Assembly: GCA_963575745.1 (NCBI GenBank)
Contig: CAUYUJ010015704.1
Coordinates: 761,840 to 825,839 of the forward strand
Direction: 5' to 3'
DNA: 64,000 nucleotides
From: Prorocentrum cordatum
Taxonomy: Eukaryota; Sar; Dinophyceae; Prorocentrales; Prorocentraceae
Shown here: in pieces, positions 21,320 through 31,332 of the stretch
Numbering within the stretch: position 1 is the first letter of the stretch
Layout of the letters: every line of letters starts with the position of its first letter
Notes under the pieces: generated by a model
The model's database searches: none
What the model was told of the DNA's origin: nothing
What the model saw: the letters and a program-made list of their open reading frames with translations, nothing else
Position numbers and translations under genes: made by a program

Positions 21320-23410
21320 TTCAGTTACCCCATTAACTGCTGGGCCAAATGCTGGGCTAGCAGCAATCAGCGAGTACAGTCCGCTCCCAGAGGAAAAACA
21401 ATATCGCGGACGCCCCCACTCAATTTTGTATGTTTGATTATTTCGCAAGTGTTGGCGAATTGATGTGTTGCGTATCGCTGACCCTCGTGTGGCTTGCAGT
21501 CCTGGAAGAGACCTTTTGGATTGCCAATTTGGGCCAGCACTGCCACCAGGCCGTCGCACCAAAATATCGAAGACGCCTCCGGCGGGCCACCACCGCCGCC
21601 CGTGGCCGAAAGCCCACGTTCGTTCCTGGTGGTGGTTTCTTGAAGGCATCTTGGCACCTCCTGGGTGGTGACTGCGACCTCCTTCTGAGGCAATATGTGG
21701 GGCCCTCTGTGCCCGTCTTGGGTGTGTCGCTTCGAACGAACGAAAGAGAAGCCGCGTCCAGACGGCGCATTGGCAGACTATTTAATAGCACATGCGATCA
21801 TGAAACATGCAGGGGGGGGCGTTGTAGTCCATCCTGGGGCGCTCTTGAGCCGCCCTTGGCGCTCTCTTCTGTGTCCGTTGGGCCATGGAGGCGGCGTCGG
21901 GTGCCATGCCTGTGGCGTCTCAGACCCAGTCGGGGTATCTTGCGCCATTTGCAGCTTTTATTTGGCCCCTCTGCCGATGGCGCCAGGACGCTATCTGGGG
22001 CCCTCCGGAGCACCATCTTGTGGCCAGCTTAGGCCAAGTGAAGGCCTGGGGGGCCGGTCAGAAGCCGAAAAGGTGAAAACGAGCAAGATCGTCAAATGAT
22101 GCCAGCACGTGGACACCAAACATCGACTTTGTGTGTGTGGTGCAAGGGTGCAAGCTATGGGGTGCATCATGGGAGGGGCAATCTATGGACCGCAGTAGAA
22201 GTGCTCAGGGATGCCCAGGGTTGATCCCGGTGGCGACGGCGGCAACGGCGACGGGCGACTGCCAGTGTCGTTGGGGGCGCGCGAGGCGTGGGGGCAATGC
22301 CCAGGGCGACGGTGGCAACAATGGCGAAGTGCGGCACCCAGGGCCAGCGGGGAAAGCGAAATGTGCTGAATACTCGGAGCCCCATGCGGCGACTGCGGCG
22401 CCGGCGACGACGTGCAACACTTGGGATGTTGGGTGGTGCGAAGTTTGGGCGGGGAATGCCCAGGCCCCACGCGGCGGCGACCCCGGCGACACGTGCGACA
22501 TTCAGCCCCAGTCTACCGCAAGGAAAATAGCAGAAACCCTCAGTGCAAGCAACGGGCGCCCCCCCGGTAGACCATACGCAAATCCAGTTTGCTACAAGGC
22601 AGTCGTCTGGGGACAAGGGCCACCCCTCCCCTCCATGGACGATACTCCCCCCCTCCGTTCCTCGACAAGGCCCCAGCGCCAGGGGCGCGGTTGGACCTAC
22701 GTCGCTTGCGGTTGACGTCGAACGCCCTTCGAAAATACATTGCACGTCATCTCTTGCAGATGCTCCTTGAAGTTCCTAGGCTGCGTCGGCCCTTGTTCAG
22801 GGACGTGTGGGCGGTTGTCTTGGAGCCCGTCGAGCTTCCCAGGGCGCCTGTGGAGTTCCTGGGGATGCCATACTACGGCTTCCCTGGGGGGCATATTTCA
22901 GCGATTTTGGGGCTATGATGCCCAGCAGAAGCGGAATAGGCGACAATTTGTTTCATGAATGCATCTCCGACATTTTGTTGGTTTTTGAGTTCGGGAGGGT
23001 GGGGGGAGGCGAAAGATAACCCCCTATAGAAACGATGTCCCGCCACTTCCGACGCCTGTTTGCGCGAAGCGGTCCCAGCGCACCGGTCGCGGTTAGGCGG
23101 AGACGCCTCCAGGGAGTCGCCCTCTGTGGCCGAAAAGCGGGCCTTGGGGGGGGGCTGCTCCCCACCCGGCAGGTTGGGGTTTCAGATTTTCGGAATAGAC
23201 CTCCCGACCCGTCCACCCTGCATACCGCGGCCGCCAGATCCCCAGGTCCCCCGAGTGTCCCCGAGAGTCCCGGCTCGCGCCGCTCTGCATACCGCGGCCG
23301 CCAGATCCCTAGGTCCCCCGAGTGTCCCCGAAAATTTCGCCTCGCGCCACTCTGCAGACTGCTGCGGCCGCCAGATCCCCAGGTCCCCGAGTGTCCCCGA
23401 GAGTTTCGCC
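21320..23410. other. Long stretch without a firm gene
   Basis: 22230-22480 shows a loose repeat of GGCAATGCCCAGGG ... GGCGACGG units. 22679-22918 has an open frame (LRKYIARHLLQMLLEVPRL ... PYYGFPGG) that looks protein-like but matches nothing I know. 23221-23410 has three imperfect copies of a ~60-bp unit with GCGGCCGCCAGATCCCCAGG. Nothing else identified. Confidence 0.4.
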
Positions 23411-23417
23411 TCGCGCC

Positions 23418-23470
23418 GAGCTCCGTGACAACACGCTACGGGTTGCGTGTTGCGTGTCGGGGCGGCTAAT
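23418..23470 (+). repeat. Dispersed repeat R1, copy 2
   Basis: GAGCTCCGTGACAACACGC followed by GTTGCGTGTTGCGTGTCGGGG, as at 59352. Confidence 0.65.
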
Positions 23471-23687
23471 CTGCTCTCTCATCCTCAGCTTTCCTCATAT
23501 GTCTCTCCGCCCGCGAGGACCCCATGGCGCTATTCCGGCTGCCCGGCGGGGGCGGTCTCCTCACCTATTGCAGGCCAGAGGGTTTCTTCGTGCACACGCT
23601 TAACACCGAGAGCGGGCTCGCACGGAAGGCCTGGGGGGCGCTGGGGAGGATTGGCGGGGTTCAGGTTTCCCTGGTGGGGTCAGAGTG

Positions 23688-23856
23688 GATGGGGTCGAGG
23701 ATCGCGTCGCATCGCCGATACATCGGCAGTGTGGCTCGATGTGGAGCCCTGTTTTCTCCACGCCAGCGGTGCCGGTCTGTGCCGCTGCAGAAGTGACGTT
23801 GCCGGTGCATCGGCGACGCCTTGGCGATGCGGCGCGATCCTCCGACCCTGTCCATG
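23688..23856. mobile_element. Palindromic short element M5, copy 2 (best preserved)
   Basis: Left end TGGATGGGGTCGAGGATCGCG and right end CGCGATCCTCCGACCCTGTCCA are inverted repeats. Internal landmarks are GCATCGCCGATACATCGG, TCGATGTGGAGCCCTGTTTTC and GCCGGTGCATCGGCGA. About 169 bp, non-coding. It defines the family used to interpret the sequences flanking the large retrotransposon. Confidence 0.65.
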
Positions 23857-23859
23857 CGG

Positions 23860-24370
23860 AGAGCATCGAAGGCGGCCTCTTGCGGGGAGGGCGAGGGCCT
23901 GCGCCTGCCCCGAGTTGCATCACCTGGGCACCAGAGGGGCGCTCCTTCACCTGCCGCGGCTGCACGAGGCCAGCTGCCGCGCGCATCACACCGTCGGCCT
24001 GCGCGCTCGTGCCCGCGGATGGCCTCTCCCCCCCCCCGCACGCGCCCTTTGAGGACCGGTGATCGACCCCTCCTCTCTAGACCCCCCCTCTCCAGACCCC
24101 CCCTCTGCCAACCCCCACATCCCCGCTCTCGTCCCCGCGCCCCCCCCATCCCCTCTTCCCTCCTTTCCTCCCTCCCCCCTTCCTGCCTCTCTCCTCCTTC
24201 CTTTCTTTGTCCAGCGGAGTCGGATCGGTAGACGGAGGTCGGCGACGCCAGATCGGAAGAACATTGAAGAGCGGGTCGGGTCGGAGAGCGGGGTTGGGCA
24301 TAGGCAAGGCCTAGGCGAAGGGGAAGGAACCAGGGGGAGGGACGCGGGGGCCTCCCGAGTGGGGCAGGAG
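23860..24370. other. Stretch without a recognised gene
   Basis: C/T-rich from 24050 to 24215. No protein family or repeat ends recognised. Confidence 0.4.
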
Positions 24371-24375
24371 CAGAC

Positions 24376-24418
24376 GGGGTCGGACGGCGGAGGATCGCGC
24401 CACATCGCCGGTGCATCC
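24376..24418. mobile_element. Element M5, left part (interrupted)
   Basis: GGAGGATCGCGCCACATCGCCGG matches the left half of M5 and stops about 25 bp before the retrotransposon. The matching middle and right half appear on the other side, at 32043-32130. Confidence 0.5.
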
Positions 24419-24442
24419 AGGGGATCCAACGAGCAATGACAT

Positions 24443-24634
24443 CAGCATGGGGGTGCGTGCAGATGAATGATGTAAAATAGCGGGCCCTGTCGTGGACCCC
24501 AACCCTCTCGGTGCGTGGGCGCGTGGATAATCGCGCTTCGCCCCGCGGGGGTCCTTGCTCCGTCGTGCTTGCACTGTTTTGGGAAATTGCACTGCGGTGC
24601 CGAACAGCTTCTCTGTAGCTGCTCCGTTTTGGCT
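24443..24634 (+). repeat. Split direct repeat A1 (left terminus)
   Basis: 192 bp matching 31483-31673, with four visible substitutions and one single-base gap. Begins CAGCATGGGGGTGCGTGCA and ends GCTCCGTTTTGGCT. It probably holds promoter and 5' UTR, since the first ORF starts at 24669. Confidence 0.92.
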
Positions 24635-24668
24635 GAGTGGTTTCTCTTCGACCTGCGGCCTCGAGCTG

Positions 24669-25571
24669 CATGCGGCCCGGGTACCTCCCGCAGATCCTCA
24701 GTGGCCCGATAGCCGCGGGGCTTCTCGCGCTGAGCACGCGGAGGCAGCCCTGCCCCGTTCCCCCGGAGCCGCCGAGCTGCCCAGAGACGTGCGCGGAGGC
24801 ACCGCCCTGCGTGTGCCCAGGGGCGCCGGCGTGCGTGTGCCCGGAGCCTGCGGCCTGCCCGCCGACGGAGCTCGGCTGGGAGGAGGTGCTGATCTGGTAC
24901 GATGGGGACGACGTTTACCACGAGCGGGTGGCCTTGTGACCGCAGACGCACGCCAGATGGGTCATCCTGACCCCTGACTTTGACATGTATTCGGAGATGC
25001 TAGACGGCAGCGAGGGCGTCGACGGCGTGGTACGGATCGTCGGCCTGCGCCCAGACGGGCGTCTTCCCCGGCTCGACAAGCCCGCCTACAGGTTCAAGCA
25101 GGCGCTCGACCTGGACGCCCTGAAGGGGTACATCCGCGAGGGCCGACGCCTGGCCCTGCAGGACGGTGCCGCGGCGGGTGACCCGCCGATTGAGGTCGCG
25201 GACGTGGTGATGCCCAATCGTGAGGTGGTGCCGCTGGACAGCCTGGTCGGCGGCCGCTTCCTGCCTCGCCGCCTCCCCTTGCGCCGCGGCTCAGCGGCGG
25301 CGGCGGGTGGGGCCGACGACGGGCCCCCTGGCGACGCGGCTGCCGGCTCCGACGCGGGCGCGGCCCCTGCGCTGGCGGCTGTCGGCGACGACGCCAGCCC
25401 AGTGTATCCCCAGGCGGGGCCGCTGGACACGCCGCGTGGCCACGCGTGGGAACTCATGGAGGGCGGCCGCGCTGGCAACCTGGGCGACGAGGTGGTGCTG
25501 GGACCAGACGACTTCAGGCTCTCGGACTACGACGCGATGATCCTCCGCCGGGGGCAGGGCCGCCGGGCCGA
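24669..25571 (+). pseudogene. Element ORF1: Cys-rich N-terminus plus 'HER...LTPD' domain
   Basis: The ATG at 24669 is the first after A1. The protein starts with a hydrophobic stretch (SGPIAAGLLAL), then a Pro/Cys-rich segment (PETCAEAPPCVCPGAP), then a compact domain (GWEEVLIWYDGDDVYHERV ... VILTPDFDMYSEML ... DKPAYRFKQALDLD). An in-frame TGA at 24937-24939 interrupts it. A second family member at 48980-49700 reads through the same place with HERCLVYVPDG. The C-terminal part is Ala/Gly-rich. The frame then passes to the next one near 25560. Role unknown; by position it is part of the gag region. Confidence 0.6.
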
Positions 25572-26428
25572 GCTCGTCCCCCTTCACGGAAGTGGACGAG
25601 TTCGGGCGAGCCCGCCGAGAGGAGCTGGCCGACCAGCTGAGGCCAGCTGGGGCAGCTCCACTGGTTCCTCCCATGGGACCGCCGCCTGGGCCGTCGGCCG
25701 AGGCGCCCGAGGGTGCGGACGCCGCCGGTGGCACAGCCACGCCGCCTCCAGTGGCGGGGGACGCTTGCACGCTGTGGATCGACTACGATGAGCAGGGCGA
25801 GAGGTACAAGCCATACCGCAAGGCGGTGCAGGAGAGCTTCCACGTGCCTGACCAGCATTGGCCCCTCGAGGGCCCGTCGACGTACTTGCAGGTGATGAAG
25901 CACATCGAGAGGACGGGAGGTGACCCGCGTCTGTGGCTGCAGCTGTGGGCTCGTGCAAAGCAGGTGGACGTGAATGATCGGGTGATGCACGAGCTGAACT
26001 TTCTCGTGGATATGATGTTCTACGCCTCCACCTTTGACCAGCTGAATGCCCCCGCGCTCGCCAGTTTCGAGGTGCTGGCGCGACGGTTCCAGACCATCCT
26101 AGATGCGCACAGGATCCCGGGGCGAGCCCCGAACTGGCAGATGGCTCGCTTCTACAGTGGAGTGACCGCGGCGGTGGATGCCATCGCGCCCGAGCTGCGG
26201 CAGTACGGCGCGAAGCGGGCGAAGGAGGAGATCGACATGGAGACGGGGGCCCAGCGGGTTCGCGGCCTCCCTGGAGGTGGCGGTGGAGCCGGCGGTGACG
26301 ACGCGCTCGAGGGCACTGCCGGTGAGGGGCCAAGGGGCCGAGGACGAGGACGCGGTGACGGCGGTCGCGGGCGTGGCAGGGGCGCATTGCCCAAGGCCGG
26401 GAGCCCCGCGGCCGCCGAGAAATCATGA
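25571..26428 (+). CDS. Element gag-like protein with Arg/Gly-rich tail
   Basis: This open frame (SSSPFTEVDEFGRARREEL at its start) is continuous to TGA 26426-26428. It has no ATG at its beginning, so it is probably the continuation of ORF1 after a one-base frame change. Domains: acidic and Pro-rich start; central helical region (WIDYDEQGERYKPYRKAVQ ... HELNFLVDMMFYASTFD ... MARFYSGVTAAVDAIAPEL); C-terminal RGRGRGRGDGGRGRGRG, a typical RNA-binding tail. Likely binds element RNA in a particle. The stop overlaps the next ATG as ATGA. Confidence 0.65.
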   Translation, partial: SSSPFTEVDEFGRARREELADQLRPAGAAPLVPPMGPPPGPSAEAPEGADAAGGTATPPPVAGDACTLWIDYDEQGERYKPYRKAVQESFHVPDQHWPLEGPSTYLQVMKHIERTGGDPRLWLQLWARAKQVDVNDRVMHELNFLVDMMFYASTFDQLNAPALASFEVLARRFQTILDAHRIPGRAPNWQMARFYSGVTAAVDAIAPELRQYGAKRAKEEIDMETGAQRVRGLPGGGGGAGGDDALEGTAGEGPRGRGRGRGDGGRGRGRGALPKAGSPAAAEKS

Positions 26429-28696
26429 GCGAGGAGATCGCCGAGGGGAGTGGGCCCCCTCTCGGCGCGCAGCTGACTTGGCCCGGTGCTGGGCGCCTTC
26501 CAGCCTCTCGCGGAGAACGCCACCTGTTCCCTTTGCCGCGGCTGGAGGAGCCACGTGCAGCGCGTGGAGGCGGTCGTCTTAGCCGCGGGCTGCGAGGCCG
26601 CTATTTGCACATACGACTGGTCAACAGGGCGATCGACGCCCTGAACTGGTTGGTGAAGGCGGCCGGCTCGCCTGCAGCCGGCAGCGGCGGCGACGCGGAC
26701 ATCCGCAGCGAAGTGACTGCGCGCGTCGATGGACTGGTACGAGCCCAGGAGCCGGTGCCTGACGCGCCTTGGCCGAGAGCGGCCTACCTAGAGCTGCTCC
26801 GAGGTCGCGGGTCCTACGAGGAGCTGGGCCAGCCGAACATGGCTCCCTTCCAGCTCGGGCTCGTGTCACTGCCGGAGAGCACCCAGGACGCCCCGCGCCT
26901 GGAGCGGCTTCTCGACGCAGAGGGCTTACGTTTTCTGGAGGGTCGTGGAGAGCGGATGCAACGAAGTGTCCCAGACTTTGAACGCCTCCGACGGAGGGAT
27001 CCAGCGCGGCCTCACTTGGACCCAGCGTTCACAAAGGGTAGGCGGCTTCTGGTTCGATTCATGAAGAGGCTGCATTCCAGTGGCATGCTACGATATACGT
27101 CGGAGCCTGTTGAATTTGTCGGAGCCTTTTTCGTCTGGAAGAAGGGAAGACAGAAGATGCGGATGATTACAGATGCACGCCCTACCAACGGCTACTACCT
27201 CCACCTCGAGTGGACCTGCTGACGGCGGAGGGCCTCTCGCGCCTCGAGGTCGCCGTGGACGGCGACCCGTGCCTGCTGAAGGACTCGAGCTGGGGCATCC
27301 TGCCGGCGCTCCGCCTGTGCCTCGGCGTCGGCGACGTGGAGAACTGCTTTCACAGGATGGTGATGCCGCCCTGGATGAGCCCCCATTTTCGCCTTCCCCG
27401 CCCTGACTGTTAGCGAGCTCCGCCTAGACTCAGTGGAGACGGTGGAGGGCCGCGCGGCAAGCGGCGATGATGTGGTGTACCCCTGCTGCCGAGCCCTGCC
27501 TATGGGATGTTCGTGGTCGTTGTACTTCTGCCAGAACGCCAGCGCGAACCTGGCGAGGCAGTGCGACCTGCTGCGGGAGGCTCGGCTCGCGACCGACCGC
27601 GGCGAGCCCATGGTGTTCAGATTGGGCGGGGCTCGTGGGCAGGACCTCTGTCACTACGTGTGCGTGGACAACCTGGGCGTGCTGGGGCAGGACGCGAGTT
27701 CAGTCAAGAGGGCGCTGGGCGAGAAGGTGGCGGCCTTCAACAAGATGAAGCTCGACATCCATGAAGTGGAGTTCTTCGAGAGGAAGGGGTCGGCTCTCGG
27801 CGTCGTCGTGGACTGCGAGCGCCTCTGTACCTCCATCACCAGCAAGCGGCGCTGCCGCCTGGAGAGGGCTCTGGCCTACGCGTTGCAGCGAGGCAGACTC
27901 TCGGGCCAGGATTTGGAGTGCCTACTGCACGTACGCGGGCCTGGTGAGGCGAGAGGTGCTCTGCGTCTTCTCCGCCTGCTACGCCTTCGTGCAGGCCAAC
28001 TACTGGGAGCGGCAGGTGATGTGGGCGTCCGTCCGCGAGGAGCTCAGCTGCTTCCGGGGCCTCCTCGTCTTCCTCAGCAGCGACTGGGCGCTGCCCTGGA
28101 ACCGCTGTGTCACGGCGTCGGACGCGTCCGAGAGCGGCTTCGGCGTTGCCTCCACTATGGTGGGCGTCAGGGAGGTCGCTCGGGTCGGGCGCGCGGCCGA
28201 GCGGAGCCGCTTCCGCCTCGACCTGGAGCTAGCGCCGCGGCAGCGGGCTATGCGGCATGCGGGCTTCGTCGATGACGGCGGCTCCGGTCCTTGGCGCCCT
28301 TCGGCGCCCGAGAAGGCATCGGACGGCGCCTGGGCCATCGACGAGAGTTTCGAGGAAGTGCCGGCCGGGTGGCTGGACCAGGGACGCTTGGCCGTCTGCC
28401 GCAGCGGGACCTGGGATAGGGCTGAGGGCATCGCCATTTTGGAAGCCCGCGCAGTCCTGGCCTCGGTGCGCCGCCTCGCCCAGTCGCGGTGGGGCCACGA
28501 CATCAGGCGCGTGCATCTTTGCGACAACATGGGAGTCGTGCTGTCGATCTGTCGGTCTCGATCAAAAGAGTTCTCGATGTTGGCAGTCATCAGACGCATC
28601 AATGCGTACCTCCTAGCTCGCAACATCCGTCTCATCGTCCGCTGGATCCCGAGTGAGCTCAACGGGGCGGCGGAGGAGGCCTCTCGTAAATTTTGA
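26425..28696 (+). pseudogene. Element reverse transcriptase-RNase H, frameshifted
   Basis: The ATG at 26425 overlaps the gag stop. RT motifs in order: FVGAFFVWKKG and MRMITDARPTN (27115-27180), GVGDVENCFHRM (motif A, about 27325-27360), LPMGCSWSL (motif B, 27493-27522) and CVDNLG (motif C, 27661-27678; the second Asp is Asn). RNase H follows: VTASDASESGFGV (about 28110), ILEARAVLASV (about 28438), LCDNMGVVLSI (about 28516) and RWIPSELNGAAEEASR (about 28640), then stop at 28696. The frame changes near 27190, 27390 and 27920, so the gene is interrupted at least three times. The family copies element RNA into DNA and removes the RNA. Confidence 0.85.
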
Positions 28697-29116
28697 TGAT
28701 AACGCTTCCTGCTCATTGGCCTGGTGCATCCCGGCCAGACACCCAGGGCCCCAAGGAGCCCCATGGGAGCCATGTCGTCAGCAAGCAAACGTCGGAGCCT
28801 CTTTATCATCATCATGAGCAAGAATGTGAGCACGAGCTTCTGGGTAACAGTCATCATAAAGTACAAGAGGATAGCCAACTTCATTGCGGTCGTTCAGTAA
28901 AGCCACACAACGTTAGCGATATAGACGTTCGTGAACATCGTGAATTACCTCATGAACACCATGAATTACATCAGCAGCCAGCCTACTCCAGCAGCCAAGC
29001 TTGCACAGCGGAGCAGCAGCCAAGCCCGAACATCATGAATTACATCAGCCGCCAGCCTATTCCAGCTAATCCTGAACAAGACTCTGGGCCGTCGGTCGCC
29101 CCCTTGGCTCGAAGCA
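28697..29116 (+). other. Spacer between RNase H and recombinase with a 39-bp direct repeat
   Basis: 28954-28992 and 29028-29066 are 39-bp direct repeats (GAACAYCATGAATTACATC, then GCCAGCCTAYTCCAGC). A third partial copy, GAACATCGTGAATTACC, is at 28934. Composition is less GC-rich than the genes on either side. The large frame 28693-31305 runs through it but has no recognisable domain before 30568. Confidence 0.7.
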
Positions 29117-30571
29117 ATGAAGCGCGCCCCTGCCGCGCGGAAGAGCCGAGCCCTGTCGGCCCCCGCCCATGCGTCAGGGGCGCGGGCCCGTGGCAGCAGC
29201 GCCCCAGGGCTCACGCCCGCGGCGGCGCCCTCGCGCCTTTCGAGGGCGCGCGGACTGGCAGCCGCCCCGAGGCAGGCGTGCCACGCCTCGGCCCAGCCGC
29301 GGCGAGAGCGCGCCTTGAGCCTCCGGCCTGCAGCCGGCCTCGCCCCTCTGCCAGCGAGGCGCCAGGCAGCCGCGACTGCCAGGGCGCTGGAGCAGACGGC
29401 GGCGGCCATGACCGACTTCACGAGCGGCGACTTCGCCGAGCCGCCCGATCGTCGTCATCGGAAGCTCTCGCCCTCGTCGAACACTGGCACCACATCCGTC
29501 AGCGAGGGCGTCGGCGCCAAGCGCCAACGGACGCTGCTGGACCGGTCCAAGTCTCGCCTCCGCAAGTACCTCGAGGAGGCCATGGAGACACAGAGCGACG
29601 GGCTGACGTTGCTGGAGAAGCGGGCAGTGACAAGGCCCGTGCACACAGAGCACAGGCTGGAGGTGAACAGATTCAAGCAGTTCGTCGAGTCGAAGGGGAA
29701 GAACGCCCACAGCATCGGGGGCGACGTGCTGGACGGCCTTTTCGCCGCATACTTCGAGAGGACCTTCTTCGCCAGCGTGGAGGCCTCGAGGGGGGCCAAG
29801 ACGCTGGCGGGCTGGCTGCACCTCCACCCGGGCTACAACCGCCTGGGCTCCAGGCGGCTGCCCCGGGCCTGGCGGGCCCTCCGAGGCTGGTGCAAGTTGT
29901 GCCCCGGCCGCTCGCGGAGACCCGAGGCCCTAGGCGTGTGGTTTGGGCTCGTGAACGCCCTGGTGACGGCTGGGCGTCGCCGCATGGCGCTGTTCGTGCT
30001 GATCATGCTGAGCACCTACCTGAGGCCGGGACAGCTGCTGGGCACGCACGGCTCAGGGTTGACGCCGCCTACGCCCGGGGTGACGCCCCGCTGGTCGCTG
30101 CTGGTTCACCCCGAGGAGACGGCGAGCAGAAGCAAGATAGGCGACGCCAATGTATCCATCCTCCTGGACTCGAGTTGGGCGACGTGGATCGGCCCGGCCA
30201 TGGGAGAACTGAAGGAGAGCGCAGGGGAGGGACCTCTGTGGGCTTTCGACTACAGCGACCTGCTGAAGTCCTTCCGGCTCGCTGCGCAGGAGATCGGGGT
30301 GCCCAAGTTAGTGCCCTACCAAGCCCGCCATTCGGGCCCTTCCATCGATGCGGCCCGGCATCTGAGGACCCTGGCCGACATCGAGAAGAGAGGTCAGTGG
30401 CGCAGCGACAAGAGCGCCCTGCGCTACGAACGACACGCACGTCTCGCCAGCGGACACCGCCAGCACCCGATCGAGGTACAGATGTACGCCTCCGAGTGCG
30501 AGCGACGCGCCGAGGCGATCATCCTCCACGGACTGGTCGTCCCGCTGCCGCTGAAGGGCGGCCGCTCGTGA
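29117..30571 (+). CDS. Tyrosine recombinase of the element
   Basis: 484 codons from the ATG at 29117, uninterrupted. The N-terminal third is basic and Ala-rich. A SAM-like core-binding region follows (EHRLEVNRFKQFVESKG). The catalytic domain shows Arg I in STYLRPGQLLG (codon 30023-30025), Arg II in PYQARHSGPSID (30326-30328), and the likely nucleophile in SALRYERHA (Tyr codon 30425-30427), preceded by RGQWRSD in place of the usual GH/GW box. The His of the canonical HxxR is Tyr (30317-30319). Members join the circular cDNA to the chromosome. Its intact frame contrasts with the broken RT. The TGA overlaps the next frame. Confidence 0.85.
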   Translation: MKRAPAARKSRALSAPAHASGARARGSSAPGLTPAAAPSRLSRARGLAAAPRQACHASAQPRRERALSLRPAAGLAPLPARRQAAATARALEQTAAAMTDFTSGDFAEPPDRRHRKLSPSSNTGTTSVSEGVGAKRQRTLLDRSKSRLRKYLEEAMETQSDGLTLLEKRAVTRPVHTEHRLEVNRFKQFVESKGKNAHSIGGDVLDGLFAAYFERTFFASVEASRGAKTLAGWLHLHPGYNRLGSRRLPRAWRALRGWCKLCPGRSRRPEALGVWFGLVNALVTAGRRRMALFVLIMLSTYLRPGQLLGTHGSGLTPPTPGVTPRWSLLVHPEETASRSKIGDANVSILLDSSWATWIGPAMGELKESAGEGPLWAFDYSDLLKSFRLAAQEIGVPKLVPYQARHSGPSIDAARHLRTLADIEKRGQWRSDKSALRYERHARLASGHRQHPIEVQMYASECERRAEAIILHGLVVPLPLKGGRS

Positions 30572-31305
30572 ACGATATCCATTTTGCCGACGCGTTTGCC
30601 GGCGAGGGCGGCGTGGCCAGATCCATCCGCAGGTGCGGCTTCCAGGCAAGGGTCTGGGAGAAGCGCCGCGGGGGCCACGGCGACCTGACGCGGCCGCCCG
30701 TCCTGAAACGTTTGCTCTCAGACATCCGTGCAGGGATTTGCCGAGGCGCAATGCTTGCGCCTCCCTGCTCTACCTTCTCTATAATGAAAGCCCGCTCGGC
30801 CGCGATCAGAGACGTCGCGCGGCCGCGGGGCTTTTCCCGCAATGAGATGACCCCCAAGGATTGGGAGAAACTACAGACGGGCAACACATGCTTGCGTGCA
30901 GTGTTGAAGATAATCGCAGAGTGCAATCGTTCTTGCGTCCCTTGGATTTTAGAGAACCCTCATAGCAGCTACATGTTTAAAACGCCAGAGCTCCTCAGAC
31001 TCGCCAATCTACAGTGTGTATCAGTCGTCATTTCAGATTTCTGTCAGTTTGGAGCTCGCTGGCGAAAGCGAACCCGTTTCCTCGCAGGACACTGCCACCC
31101 AGACGAGCTCGCCCGATTAACAAAAACATGCGACGGGCCTGCAGGAATTTGCAGCCGCACGGGCAGGCCGCACCTCATCCTCGAAGGGGCATCGCCCGAA
31201 GGTGTGAGGTGGACCACCATAGCCCAGACCTGCCCACAAGCTTTGAATAGAGCGCTCGCGAAGACCCTTGTGTCTCAGGCCAGGTCCCTCTTCTTCAATG
31301 TTTGA
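30568..31305 (+). CDS. C5-cytosine methyltransferase-like domain of the element
   Basis: About 245 codons with the DNA C5-methyltransferase motif order: FADAFAGEGGVARS (motif I, AdoMet binding, about 30580), VWEKR (motif II), GDLT (motif III), MLAPPCSTFS (motif IV; catalytic Cys codon 30766-30768), WILENPHSS (motif VI; Glu codon 30952-30954) and CQFGARWRKRTRFLA (motif VIII-like). No ATG precedes motif I: the first in-frame ATG is 30751. The frame is open far upstream and overlaps the recombinase ORF one frame away. Expression would need a frameshift, a GTG start at 30568 or splicing. A target-recognition domain is not obvious. It would methylate DNA, possibly the element's own. Confidence 0.72.
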   Translation: MNDIHFADAFAGEGGVARSIRRCGFQARVWEKRRGGHGDLTRPPVLKRLLSDIRAGICRGAMLAPPCSTFSIMKARSAAIRDVARPRGFSRNEMTPKDWEKLQTGNTCLRAVLKIIAECNRSCVPWILENPHSSYMFKTPELLRLANLQCVSVVISDFCQFGARWRKRTRFLAGHCHPDELARLTKTCDGPAGICSRTGRPHLILEGASPEGVRWTTIAQTCPQALNRALAKTLVSQARSLFFNV

Positions 31306-31332
31306 GCGAACATCCTGTTTTGGGGATGCCAT

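Noticed and set aside
24937-24939. TGA as selenocysteine or read-through codon in ORF1
   Set aside because: The second family copy has a normal amino-acid stretch at this place and no SECIS-like structure was recognised. A nonsense mutation is simpler.
28693-30567. 870-codon frame before the methyltransferase part
   Set aside because: Up to 30568 it is the shadow of the recombinase ORF in another frame. Low-complexity Arg/Ala/Gly, no domain. Only 30568-31305 is supported.
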